DNA from: Tieghemostelium lacteum
Lineage: Eukaryota; Evosea; Eumycetozoa; Dictyosteliales; Raperosteliaceae
Length of the DNA: 64,000 nucleotides
Assembly (NCBI GenBank): GCA_001606155.1
Contig: LODT01000042.1
Span: 1 to 64,000 of the forward strand
Direction: 5' to 3'
A program made the position numbers and the translations under genes. Positions 43,488-54,132 of the stretch are shown in pieces. The notes below the pieces were generated by a model that did no database searches, was not told the origin of the DNA, and saw only the letters and a list, made by a program, of their open reading frames with translations. Position 1 is the stretch's first letter; each line of letters begins with the position of its first letter.

Positions 43488-46400
43488 TTATTGAGTTTCT
43501 GTGGTACTCGAAGCACTTACAGATTTCTTTTTAGTGGTGTTGGTTAGTTCAGAAAGTGCTTTAATGTTATTTGCTGGGTAATTAGAAGGATTGGTTGTTT
43601 TGGCTTTTAAAAACTTGTTTAAGAAATGTTTAAGATCGTTACCAGATGATTTACCAGCATCTTTTTGAATGGCTAATTTGAATTGTGGGGTTGGTAGTTG
43701 CATAATGACATGAAGTGATTCTGGAGAAGCTTGTTTGGCACAAATAATAAAACCAGACCACAAATTCTCATCATTCCAAACCTGTTTGGTTATCAGTTGA
43801 TTGAGAATCTCATTTACAATAAACTGTTTCAAACTTGGATAAGTCTGTAAGGTCTTAAGAACAGTTCTCATCAAAAGCTTAGGTAAAGGTGTCTGGAATA
43901 GTAACTGTTGAATTGTAACTGCCATAAACTCTTGTTTAAATACAGCTGTATTTTCAAAGCAATAGTCAATAGCCTCCATTGATCTCTTGGTTGACTCCAA
44001 TAAGTGAAGTTGAACCAGTAACTCTGATGGTGAAATTGGTGATCCAGGACTAGCCAACATTCTAATAAAGTTCTTGGCATCCTCTGCAGGTTGGCTAATA
44101 AAAATTGGAAGTTTTTGAATAATTTCTTGTTTCTCAAGACCGTGTACAATAGGTAACAGGAATCTAGGATCATCCTGAGTCTGAATAAGAGTTTTCACAG
44201 TGTTAACCAACTCCAAAGATGGCTTCTCGTTCTCTACTAGTGATTTTAGAATCTCAATCATTAGAGATTGTGCACCTTCAGGACACACAGAAAGAACCTG
44301 TAGAAACTCGCTACTACTCTGACCAATAGTCTTAGCCACTGATCCAACCATTCTCTGTATAATCTTTTGAAGATATTCTTTACACTTTGGATAGATCTCT
44401 AAAAGATCAAGTATCAAACGATGATTCTTTGCACACAGTGAAAAGAAAAGTAAAAGTTTTCTTTCAATATATCTCTGAACTACCAATGCTTCAGCTTTCT
44501 CTTTCTGCTCCTTCTCTTCTTGAATCTTTTTCAATTCTTGTTTCTCCAACTCTTCCTTTTGCTCTTGAGTCATCTCTTCCTTCTCCTCACTCATTTGTTG
44601 ATCAGTTTCCACATTTTCCTTCTCCTTCTCTTTTTCCTCTACAGCTTCCACGGGGTTTTCATCTTCTCTATTGGACTGCTGAATCTCCTTCTTTACCTTT
44701 TCTTGTAACTTTAGATTCTCTTGATCAATGTACTCTTTGATATTTTCTATAGCAATCAAAGAGAGTATCTGATTTTTTGCAAATACCTGAATGGTACTTG
44801 TAATGGTAGATTTCGAAAACAACTGATTGGCAATCAGACGTATAGTAGGATCACGTAGTTTCTCATTTGGAGATGTTGCAAATTCCAATAAATTACTCAG
44901 ACACTTTGATCTGACAGTTGGTCTCCACAATACAAGATCTCTGAGTATTTTTAAACTCAGAACAGACCATTGTTCCTTAACCGACGAATTCTTGATTAAT
45001 TCAATCAACATAGAATCATCTTCATCACTACCCAAATTCACAGATTGCAAATGTTTACTATCATTAGCATCCACACTAGAAATACCTTCAATAAACACAC
45101 AGTTCAATAGTATACTATCCAACAACTGATCTGTAATCATTGGAATCTCTAAAACAAATGAACACATCAACTCGGCATCAGCACTACTAGGTTGAATCAA
45201 TGTTCTAATCTTTTCATATAACCCAAATAATAAATTTGAGTATCTATCCCCACTACTACCATTACCATGACCATGACCATTACCACTATCCATTTGATTA
45301 ACTATAAAAAATTCATTTTGCAACCACTGTAATGCAAATTCTCTTCGACTTTGGAAATTCTCTACAATAAATGAAATAAAGTCTTTCTCTAATTCTACCT
45401 TTTCTTCAGATTCAGGTAACATGGATAAAACTCTTGATAGCAGTGATGTCCACAATGATGATTTACCACATGTATTAGCACCACTCTCTGATTGCTTTAG
45501 TCTCCTTATAGCACTAAGGCACACCTTGTTTGCTTGTTCCTTACTAAAAGGTGCTATTCGAAATACAGGCTTATTAAATTCATCAAACATTGGTTTCTCT
45601 TCTCTTACATTAGATACTGCAGACTCCTCTTCCTCTACTTGTTGTCTATTTATACTAGACCGTGAAATATTTGCATGTGGAATACCAATTGGTTTCTCCA
45701 ATGGCTTTTCATCAACTACATTTATATCAATACCATTCTCTTCATCATCCATTGCATCATTCTTTATATCAAACTCCTCATCATCATCATCTTCCATTTT
45801 ACTATCAGGCTGTGAATCTGATTTAAATCTTGGGTCTTTAAATGTACTTGCTTGTGCTGCCTGGGATGGTTGCTGTTGAGGTTGTTGTGCAACTGGTTTA
45901 CCAATAACAGGTGGTGGTACGAAAAGCGGTGATTGCGCTTGCAATGTTGGTGAATTACTTGTACCAGTCCACATTGGTTGTTGATATGGTGTATTGGGGT
46001 TATAGGGAAATGGTTGAGCCTGTGGTTGATAAACTCCACTATTGCTGTTAAAAGTCAGTTGTGGTTGATTTATATTTTGATAAGAATTTACAAATTGGTA
46101 AAGTTTCTCTGTTTGTGGGTTGTAGGGTATATTCTGTAACGTTTGCATCAGTGGTACATGCGACATACCTTGAATAACCATTTCAGTTATCAATTCATTG
46201 GGTAGAGTTGGTAGTAAATTAGCTATAGTATTCAATGTAAATCTATCCAAAAATAGTCCTGGTAATTCCTGATGTTTACCACCATTTAAATTAACATAAT
46301 TATTATTATTGTTATTATTATTATCATTTTGATCTACTTTTAATTTCTTTTGTACCTGTTCTGAACCTTCTTGAATTTGACGTTTCTATATTAAAAAAGA

Positions 46401-47700
46401 GAGGAAAATTAGTATATGATATTTTCATTGAATTAAAGTCTGGTTTGGGGTAGTATATACTTTTTTTTCAGGTTCACCACGATACCACCTAGCAGATTCC
46501 TCAGCATGATCCTTTGCATCTACTAAAGCTGCTGCTTCTATTAATTGTTTTAAATATGGTGTAATTGCTGAATGTTTAAGTCTGATTATTGATATCAGAC
46601 AAGTCTTTAATGAATGTTTAACGGATTCACTCTGTATATTTTGAAATTTTGGTAGAATATTCGGACATGAACAAATAACAGGTAATATAGTAGGTATCAA
46701 TGAATATCTCTGTCTTGCGATACTAGTCAATGAAGTAACCAAAATCATAATATTGGTACTGATCCTTCAAGTAAAAAATATAGAAATTAATAACCATCCT
46801 CCTATTATAATACAGTCATAGTATACATACATATTTGATAAATCTTTTGCACTGTCTAATAGTAAATGTAAATAATTATCACCATTTTGTTGAATCTGTT
46901 CTCTGTTTATAATAGTGTGATCTAAAGGTACTTTATCTAGACAAAACTCCTCATCTGATTTTAATTTTTTAGACTAGTATATTGAATATTTCATATGTTA
47001 GTTTCCATTGTCAATCACCTAAATCACATTAGTTATAATACCCACAGTATAATCACCGGGTGATGTAAAAGAAAGTACTAAAATCTCTAAAAATTTAAAA
47101 GTATTGGTTTTAAGTTGTTCGTCATCTGCTGAAGTTGAATGAATTTGAACAATCTTATTCTTTAGATCATTAAATAGATTCCAAACTTCATTATTATTAA
47201 AATTAATTCTGTATAAGAGAATATCTATGTTAGAGATTGTGCACTAGTATAGTGTTGATAGCATATTGAAACATACACATATGAAAATAAAGTTTTCATT
47301 AGATTAGATATACATAATACTGTTCTTTTTACAATTGTCTTATTTTGATCATTTAATAAGTTTACTAAATATTTATAACTCTTTATAAATTCTATGAATA
47401 GGTTGTCAAGGGGAGGTGGTTAGTAGTGGTAGCTTATAGAATTATTAATTCTAGAAGTTGAAACATACGAATTGGATATTTTTTACATATTTGTTCGATA
47501 TATGATATAATTTGCTTTTTAATTACAGCAGATTTGCCATAGGCAAACTCTAAGAGATTTTCAAAGAACTCATCCAACAATGAAACATCTCGATGAAATA
47601 ACAATTCAAATGCACTTCCTAATAGATCTGTTGTTTTTTCATCATGTGATAGTTGTGCAGCATTTAGTACATCTATTATCTGATCTTTGGTTGTTGCCAT
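43488..47700 (-). CDS. sympk: Symplekin (mRNA 3'-end processing scaffold)
   Basis: A multi-exon gene read from 47700 down. Exon 1 (to about 47476) starts MATTKDQIIDVLNAAQLSHD with the symplekin HEAT region (LLDEFFENLLEFAYGKS, QIISYIEQICKKYPI). It splices at C|GTATGT to QFIKSYKYLVNLLNDQNKTI. Short exons near 47030-47220 and 46830-46970 continue the HEAT repeats. The exon at about 46460-46760 has LTSIARQRYSLIPTILPVIC and ESARWYRGEPEKK. The long last exon (43488 to about 46386) contains a Gln/Pro-rich stretch, a Glu-rich coil and the conserved C-terminal domain (PLPKLLMRTVLKTLQTYPSL, WNDENLWSGFIICAKQASPE). Symplekin scaffolds the CPSF/histone cleavage complexes in the nucleus. Outer limits are firm; two or three inner exon edges are approximate. 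Confidence 0.88.
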
Positions 47701-48072
47701 TCTGCTGAACTACAATCTCAAAACATCAGAATTTAAAAAAAAATGTAAAAAAAAAAACAATTTAATTAAAATTTAAATTTTAAAAAATTTACATTATAAA
47801 AGAACTATTAATATCTGTAAACAAACTGATTCTCACCTTGTTGCTTCTTTAATTATATTTGTTTGTTTTGATAACTTTTAAAATAAAAATCTTTTTCCAA
47901 TTAAAACTGTTAAACAAATAAGAAAGAACTATATAAACTATAATTATAAATTCTAATAAAAGTAAAATAGAGGAATTTAGTTTTTGAAATTTCTACAATG
48001 TTGTTTTTTATTACTTTTTTTTTTTTTTAATTTAATTACTTCAAACACACAGTTACAACTACACACACATAA
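47701..48072. other. AT-rich divergent spacer
   Basis: Spacer between the symplekin start and the SAC3-like copy, dominated by A/T runs with a cacacagttacaactacaca box just before 48073. I see no gene in it. Confidence 0.4.
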
Positions 48073-49608
48073 TGCCTCTATCTGATTTTTTAAATATTTT
48101 TGGAGACTCTGTTAAAGATAAAGATACTTAATTTAAAAGATTGAAGAAAAAAGTATCAAATAGTAAAAAAATGATTTTTCAGTCTCAGAGAGAATGCTAA
48201 AGGAGGAGATGGATTTCAATGAAGCATACTCTGAGTTGGAAATCAAAAACAAATCATTGGCACAACCATTTGGTATATGTCAATGAATATAGTAAATTTC
48301 TTTTAGATAACTGTCAATCTGTTTTTGGCATAGAAATAGAGAATAGAGATCTCAGAGAAGCACTCTTTGAGTGTTCCATTACTCCTTCCACTGTAGATAC
48401 AAGTACTCAAACTGTTGACAGTGCTGATGGTATTCCAGAGGAAGTCATGGATGTAGTAGAGGATGATAATTGTGTTGGCAATGTTAGTGTAGAAGAAACT
48501 GTTGTAACTGTTGAAGAAGAAGAAAAAGAAGTAGAAGAAACACCATTGGAGTTTACTAGTGAAACTGTTGTTGATATGGCACAGTATAATAGTAAAGATG
48601 ATGAAAATTCAGGTATTATATTCAATGAAACAGTTGAGATTTCAGCTGAAATGAATAATGGTTATTCAGGAGAGTTCTGCCTTGTAAGAGAATCAGGATG
48701 CAGAATTAAAAATGGTGATATTCATCACCTGGAAATGGCGAATACTTCTTGGTAAAGAAGTTCCAGAGATCAATTGATGCCATCTCTACTAATAATAAAG
48801 AGGATATTAGAAGTCCTGATATTTTAACTTCCGCAATGGACTATTTGGTTGGCCTCATTGGTAAATATGGTATCAAGGCAACCTATGGTTTTGTTAATGA
48901 TAGATCAAGAGCTATCAGAAAGGATCTGGCGATCCACAGATGTACTGGTGCTGTTGGTATCAAGATACTCAAACAGTGTACCAGATTTTATATGTCTAGC
49001 CAATTCTATTTTGGATCTGGTTCTGGTTTAGATGCTGGGTGTATTCGATAGTGAACTGAATAGAGAGCAGCTAATGAAGTGTTTGGTTTCTCTTATGGAG
49101 TGTTTTGAAGAGTACCAACAATCACACCAAGAGGTTCACCAAGATGAACATGAATATAGAGGTTATCAGATTCTATTAAGCCTCTTTAGCGATGATGAAG
49201 TTAACAGTGTAATCAATGGTCTTCATCCATCACTCATTGGACATCCATTCGTTTTGCTTTGAATGTCTATCTGAATACACAATCTAATAATTACAGTAGA
49301 TTGTTTAAATTGGTAGGAAGTGGTTCATTCCTACAATGTTGTTGTATGGATTATTACACAACAATCATTAGAAACAAGACGATTGAAGCCATTTCAAAGG
49401 CTTATAAATCCAAGGGCAAGAATGCCAAATACATTTTAGAGATTTCTCAGCTCTGATTGGTATGGAGTCCGCCACTGACATGAAAGAGTTCATTGTTAGA
49501 CATGGTGGTCTCAAATTAGTTAGTTATGATGGTAAAACATCAGCTAGTGATGATGTAGAAATTGTCACACCAACTCCAGTCTCTGAAATGGTTCATTTCG
49601 ACATTTAA
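48073..49608 (+). pseudogene. Broken SAC3/GANP-family copy
   Basis: Coding sequence with the SAC3/GANP/THP3 signature runs left to right but changes frame repeatedly. The pieces are an acidic N-terminal part (VEEEEKEVEETPLEFTSE), then LVKKFQRSIDAIST and YGFVNDRSRAIRKDLAIHRC (the DRxRxIRxDL motif), then FDSELNREQLMKCLVSLMEC and EYRGYQILLSLF. ALNVYLNTQSNNYSRLFKLV and finally FSALIGMESATDMKEFIVRH follow. Frame changes fall near 48735, 49030, 49255 and 49440, with further stops at the 5' end (48130-48215). None has a convincing intron. SAC3 proteins act in TREX-2 mRNA export or related PCI complexes. Similarity is well preserved, so decay is recent, or the assembly has several errors here. Confidence 0.75.
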
Positions 49609-50182
49609 TAGTAAAGCTCCAAATGATTTAGTATTAGAAATCAATGGACTTTAAAGTCATTTATATCAACATAGGTTTCAAGTTTAGGTTAATAGGTTTG
49701 TTTGGATTGTATCCACCAACAAATACAATTATTCTTATATTAAATTTAAAGATAGTTGGGATCATATATAATTATAGTAAAGAAGGTTTGGATGGAACAG
49801 GGTAAATTGAATCAAGACAATAATAATAGTTATTAAGTTCTGGTATCATTTGGTTTAACCACATAACCGTCTACTGTGATGGTGTGGACCAAGTATCAGA
49901 TTAATTGCTATAATTTATAGACACCAACTACCAGCATCATTTGGTTTACATTTTTTGTTATTAAAACCACTTAACTGTCTACAGTGATGGTGTGGTCCAT
50001 ATGTTGGTATTGGATGTCTTTTTCAATCCTCAGAAGTCTTATTACAATAAAGATTTACCTTGGAACTTCAAAACCTCTTTCAATCCTCAGAATCTCAACT
50101 CAACTCAACAATACAAATAAAAATATAGATTAGTTTCTTTTATTTTTATTCATATCAGAGAACCTGAGAATTTATTTTATTA
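49609..50182. other. Intergenic region after the SAC3-like copy
   Basis: About 570 bases without a gene. It includes the imperfect direct repeats listed separately and the 3' end of the following minus-strand LRR-like gene. Confidence 0.45.
49842..50105. repeat. Imperfect direct repeats of about 110 bases plus a short repeat
   Basis: tggtatcatttggtttaacc...tctactgtgatggtgtgga (about 49843-49889) recurs as agcatcatttggttta...tctacagtgatggtgtggt (about 49935-49997). A second motif, tttcaatcctcagaa, occurs at about 50024 and 50078. The units are non-coding. They may be decayed tandem copies of an untranslated region or a small unidentified element. Confidence 0.55.
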
Positions 50183-51886
50183 TTAAAAATTTTTAAATAA
50201 GTAAATTAGATTATCAGGTGGATCAGATAGATTGTAGAATGAGTTGGATAGATCTAAATGAATAAGAGTACTATTAGATTTAACAATGTATTCAAATTCA
50301 TGTTTGATATTATCAAATGAGTTAGGGTCACTAAATAAAGGTATTTTTTGGAATTTCAAAGATAGTATTCTGTTATTTCTCTGTAGTATACTTGTGAATA
50401 GTTTATAGTTCCAAGGTGAAAAGATATTACATATATTGATTAGATCCAAATGAGTGACAGACATATTGTCACATATTGAGTCTATAAACTGATTAGTTAC
50501 CATTACTCTATTGCCTATGGACATAATCTGAACTTTGGTCAGAGTTGGAATATGAGCTTGAAAGAGTCTGGTAATATCACTCATCCATTGACTGTTGACA
50601 TGAACCTTCATAGTGGTGATATTGATGGGTATTTGAAAGAGATCAAAGAATCTCGGCCAAAAGACATCCAAATTCTCTTGTACCAAATTAAAAGTACCTT
50701 CATCTAACATGGATATTTGTATTCTTGTTGTCGGTTGAAATTGTTGTCGATAATTATCAAAAAGAGCCATAATAGCTGACATTGTTGAATTGGTTACTTT
50801 TAACTTCAGTCTCTTTAGTGCCAACATGTGATGAAATGTACAGTGTTTGGTGAATATATTAAATGACCTGGCATTTGATTTATATAGACTCACAATTTCA
50901 GTAATGTTGTTACTCAATGTCAGAGTCTCTTGATGTTGGTCTAGATGTGTAAAGTTAATCTGATGCACATAGAGTTTCTTACATGACTTATTATTGTTGA
51001 GAAAATACACAAAACTCTGGTATGGCAATGCAGATGTATTTTCAAAATAGTTGTATTTTCCGGTAACTTTCAGATTTGAAAGATTTTTCATTTTTGCAAG
51101 TTCAACAAAGATAGGTCCTAAGTCTCTCCAGACCATGTCAGATAACTGAAGTTTCACCAAACCTGTGCAATTTACAATGGATGCTAGGATATTGTCCATT
51201 TGAATATCTAGTTGACTTAATCTGATTCTAGTTAATTTCGTACAGAGTATAGTAAATAAACGACATAGATTTACAGTTGATAGATTGGTATAGTATTTAC
51301 CACCTATGGATAACTTGGTGAGATGTTCGAGGTTGGATAATGGTTGGATGATCTTCTCCATGTCAATATGCGACGGTATGAAAAAGTCCACAGCATTCAT
51401 GATGACAAAGCAGTGTTGTTGAAATTGTTGAAGTGCGTATTCGTTGTCAGGTATAGTGGGGGAATGGTAATTGAGTAGTACACGTTCAGTATAGCGGTGA
51501 GAGAGAAGTGAGTGTACAGTACCATCACGAGAATCAATGACACGCATCTCAGTAAACAGACAAACGATACGATCTAACAGATGGTTATCCAGTAACAGTT
51601 GTGTCATTGTATCTGTGAGATGAAGGATATTGGCTAGTTTAAGCCTCTCTATATTATACCCTAACCTCAGTACCTTTATACACTTTATCATTGACTGTTC
51701 ATTTGATACAACTATGGTATTACAATAGAGTTTTGGAATGACATTGATCCTCCAATTCCTACAAACTAGTGCAAAAATTACAATTAACTTTTCAAGTTGG
51801 TCTATTGTTACATTTTTGTATTTGTACACGTTTAATAGTCTATTAATGATATTAATTATTATATAATTTGGTAGTATTGATGACAT
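50183..51886 (-). CDS. LRR-like protein of a dictyostelid F-box-like family
   Basis: 567 residues, no intron; start ATG at 51886. The N-terminus LPNYIIINIINRLLNVYKYK, followed by LVCRNWRINVIPKLYCNTIV, has the shape of an F-box-like helical motif (LPxxIIxxIxxxL ... WR). The remainder is a series of LRR-like strand units such as IERLKLANIL, LTKLSIGGKY, LTRIRLSQLD, LVKLQLSDMV, LSNLKVTGKY, VTHLDLINIC and LIHLDLSNSF. It is closest in layout to 54133-55752. A role as a substrate adaptor is a guess from the architecture. Confidence 0.78.
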   Translation of the reverse strand: MSSILPNYIIINIINRLLNVYKYKNVTIDQLEKLIVIFALVCRNWRINVIPKLYCNTIVVSNEQSMIKCIKVLRLGYNIERLKLANILHLTDTMTQLLLDNHLLDRIVCLFTEMRVIDSRDGTVHSLLSHRYTERVLLNYHSPTIPDNEYALQQFQQHCFVIMNAVDFFIPSHIDMEKIIQPLSNLEHLTKLSIGGKYYTNLSTVNLCRLFTILCTKLTRIRLSQLDIQMDNILASIVNCTGLVKLQLSDMVWRDLGPIFVELAKMKNLSNLKVTGKYNYFENTSALPYQSFVYFLNNNKSCKKLYVHQINFTHLDQHQETLTLSNNITEIVSLYKSNARSFNIFTKHCTFHHMLALKRLKLKVTNSTMSAIMALFDNYRQQFQPTTRIQISMLDEGTFNLVQENLDVFWPRFFDLFQIPINITTMKVHVNSQWMSDITRLFQAHIPTLTKVQIMSIGNRVMVTNQFIDSICDNMSVTHLDLINICNIFSPWNYKLFTSILQRNNRILSLKFQKIPLFSDPNSFDNIKHEFEYIVKSNSTLIHLDLSNSFYNLSDPPDNLIYLFKNF

Positions 51887-52005
51887 TCAAACAAGTACTT
51901 TAGTAGAATGCATTTCTAATATGATTTCTCAAGTAAAAAAAAAAAAAATGAACACCCAGAGTTTTAACCCATTTAAATTTTTCTGTTTAATTTTTTGAAA
52001 ATCTG

Positions 52006-53303
52006 ATGATTAAATCCATACATTTTAAATTTTTTCAAAAGGCAAATCTATATTCTTGGGGTAGTTCGTGGAATGGACAATTAGCATTAGGAAAAGATAT
52101 TACCGAACAGTATTCTCCTAAAAAAATATTATTAGAATGTAATAGTAGTGATAGATTAAGAACTGGTTCCTATCATTGTTTATTAATAAAAGGTAGATAT
52201 ATATATATATATTTTAAGATTATATATCTATCAATCTAGATTTATTAATAAATCTGAAATTAGAGAAATCATTTTATTCATGGGGTTCAAATAATTTTGG
52301 ACAGTTAGGATTGAGTAATGATTCACAGGATCTACCAGTACCTGCATTGAATCAATACTTTGAAAAGAACCTAAATATAAAGAGAATTGTTGATGCTAGT
52401 ACAGGTGCTTTTCATTCTATTGTAGCTGTGGAAGATAATGATGGTTGTTATAAAACTTATTCATTTGGTTGGAATGAAAGAGGTCAATTAGGACATGACA
52501 ATTGGATGAAATCAAAGATTAACTCTGAACCTAAAGAAATAGTGGCATTAAGAGGTAAACAGGTTACTGCCATTTCAGGTGGTTTTGATTTTACAATTAT
52601 ATCAACACTCTCCAATGGAGTATATGCATTTGGAATGAATGATCGTGGTCAGTGTGGACTAGATCCACATCGATTTCCTATATTATACTCACCAACTGTT
52701 ATCCCTGAACTGAGGTCCACTGTATTGATAAAGATATCTTCAGGTTGGGGACACACATTAGCAATGAACAGTGAGAATCAGTTATTAGTCTGGGGATCAA
52801 ATTTCCATGGACAATTAGGAACTGGAAGTAAATCACAATTAGGTAAACCAGTACCAGTTCAGCAACTGAATATAGCCACCAAACTAAAGAGTTACGATGA
52901 CGAAATACTAGACATTTCATGTGCTTCAAGTGCCAGTTTAATAATGTTAGGAAAGAAATCAAATGGAGGTTATTTGTATATAAGTGGATCATCAGGTGAT
53001 GGTAAATTAGGTATAAGCGGTCAAAAAGAGGATCTATTAGAATTTACAGATATGAATTTACCAGCAATGAAGCAAATGTCAATGGGTAAAGATCATGGAT
53101 TAGCTGTACCTTTGAATGATAATTTAGTATTTTATGGGTGGGGTTTTGGACAACACGGTGCAATAGGTTTAGGTGACAAAAATCTCTCAGTATTCACAAC
53201 ACCTGTAAAAAACGATTTCTTCAAACAAACTAAATCCAATGAAATTATACAAATTCAGTCATCTTTAGATACCTCATTTGCATTAATAAAAGAGGATAGT
53301 TGA
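52006..53303 (+). CDS. RCC1-repeat protein
   Basis: Two exons (52006-52192 and 52240-53303) join in phase across a 47-bp intron into 416 residues, about the size of a single seven-bladed RCC1 propeller. Blade signatures are LYSWGSSWNGQLALG, SFYSWGSNNFGQLGLS, YSFGWNERGQLGHD, VYAFGMNDRGQCGLD, LLVWGSNFHGQLGTG, LYISGSSGDGKLGISG and FYGWGFGQHGAIGLG. RCC1-type propellers serve as GEFs or scaffolds; nothing here identifies Ran as the partner. The N-terminal dozen residues before the first blade are uncertain because the intron-like ttttttcaaaag precedes it, so the true start could be upstream. Confidence 0.85.
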
Positions 53304-53339
53304 CAACAAAATCATAATGTGGGTATATATTAAAACAAT

Positions 53340-53972
53340 CTAATTTCCTACACAAGTAGAATTTATTGAATTTCTAGAACCAAAGTAATTATTTAAGTTT
53401 TCATTAAAACAAACCCATTTATCAGGATGGTCAGTGTTCCAAGTGATATATTCACATACTTGAATTAAGGGTTGTGGATTACAATTATAGGTATAAACAG
53501 TTTCATAGTTTGTAAACATTGCATTTATAGAGTTTCCTTCTTTGAAATTGAATTGACCAACTAGTTTATTTGGATTCTTGAAATCTATTGCAACACCATT
53601 GTCGGTGTTTTCTGGAAATTCAGAAACAGTTTGTACCATTATATATAGATCACTATGAAATAGAGATCTTGAACATCTATTTAAAAAGTAGTCAGTAGTA
53701 TTTTCAGGATTATTACTACAAATATTCTCATTGTACAAATTCACTTGAACCATAAAATCTTTAACAATTTCCATGGAGAAATTAAATGGTAGGAATTCAT
53801 AGGCAAAACAATATTTTGGTAAACCTGTTAATGAATTTCCAGTTTGATATATACATTCTTCATCAAAATATTCAACTATATTAACCAAAGCTGTATCTGT
53901 ACTGGATTCTTCGATTATAACTGAACTGATAATCGTTGAAAGATATATTAGTAATAACACAATATATTTCAT
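53340..53972 (-). CDS. Secreted Cys-containing protein, unknown family
   Basis: 210 residues, intronless. A clear signal peptide (MKYIVLLLIYLSTIISSVII) precedes about 190 extracellular residues with around ten Cys and several N-glycosylation sequons (NFS, NTT, NST). No TM segment or GPI signal is visible, so it is probably secreted. I do not recognise the fold. It is convergent with the RCC1 gene, with only 36 bases between the stop codons. Confidence 0.75.
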   Translation of the reverse strand: MKYIVLLLIYLSTIISSVIIEESSTDTALVNIVEYFDEECIYQTGNSLTGLPKYCFAYEFLPFNFSMEIVKDFMVQVNLYNENICSNNPENTTDYFLNRCSRSLFHSDLYIMVQTVSEFPENTDNGVAIDFKNPNKLVGQFNFKEGNSINAMFTNYETVYTYNCNPQPLIQVCEYITWNTDHPDKWVCFNENLNNYFGSRNSINSTCVGN

Positions 53973-54132
53973 ATTTAATTTAAAAATAGATTCATTGTTT
54001 TGTTTTTAATTTATTGTAGAACATGTTTAATATTTCGAATATTCGAATGAATGGAAGAGAAGAGAACCTTTTTTGTTTGTGGAAAAAATCAGAAAAATAT
54101 CTGAATGGTAACAATAAATAAATTATTTATTC

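Noticed and set aside
48219-49456. Four independent small genes
   Set aside because: Their products are consecutive pieces of one SAC3-like protein in different frames, so they are better read as one broken copy.
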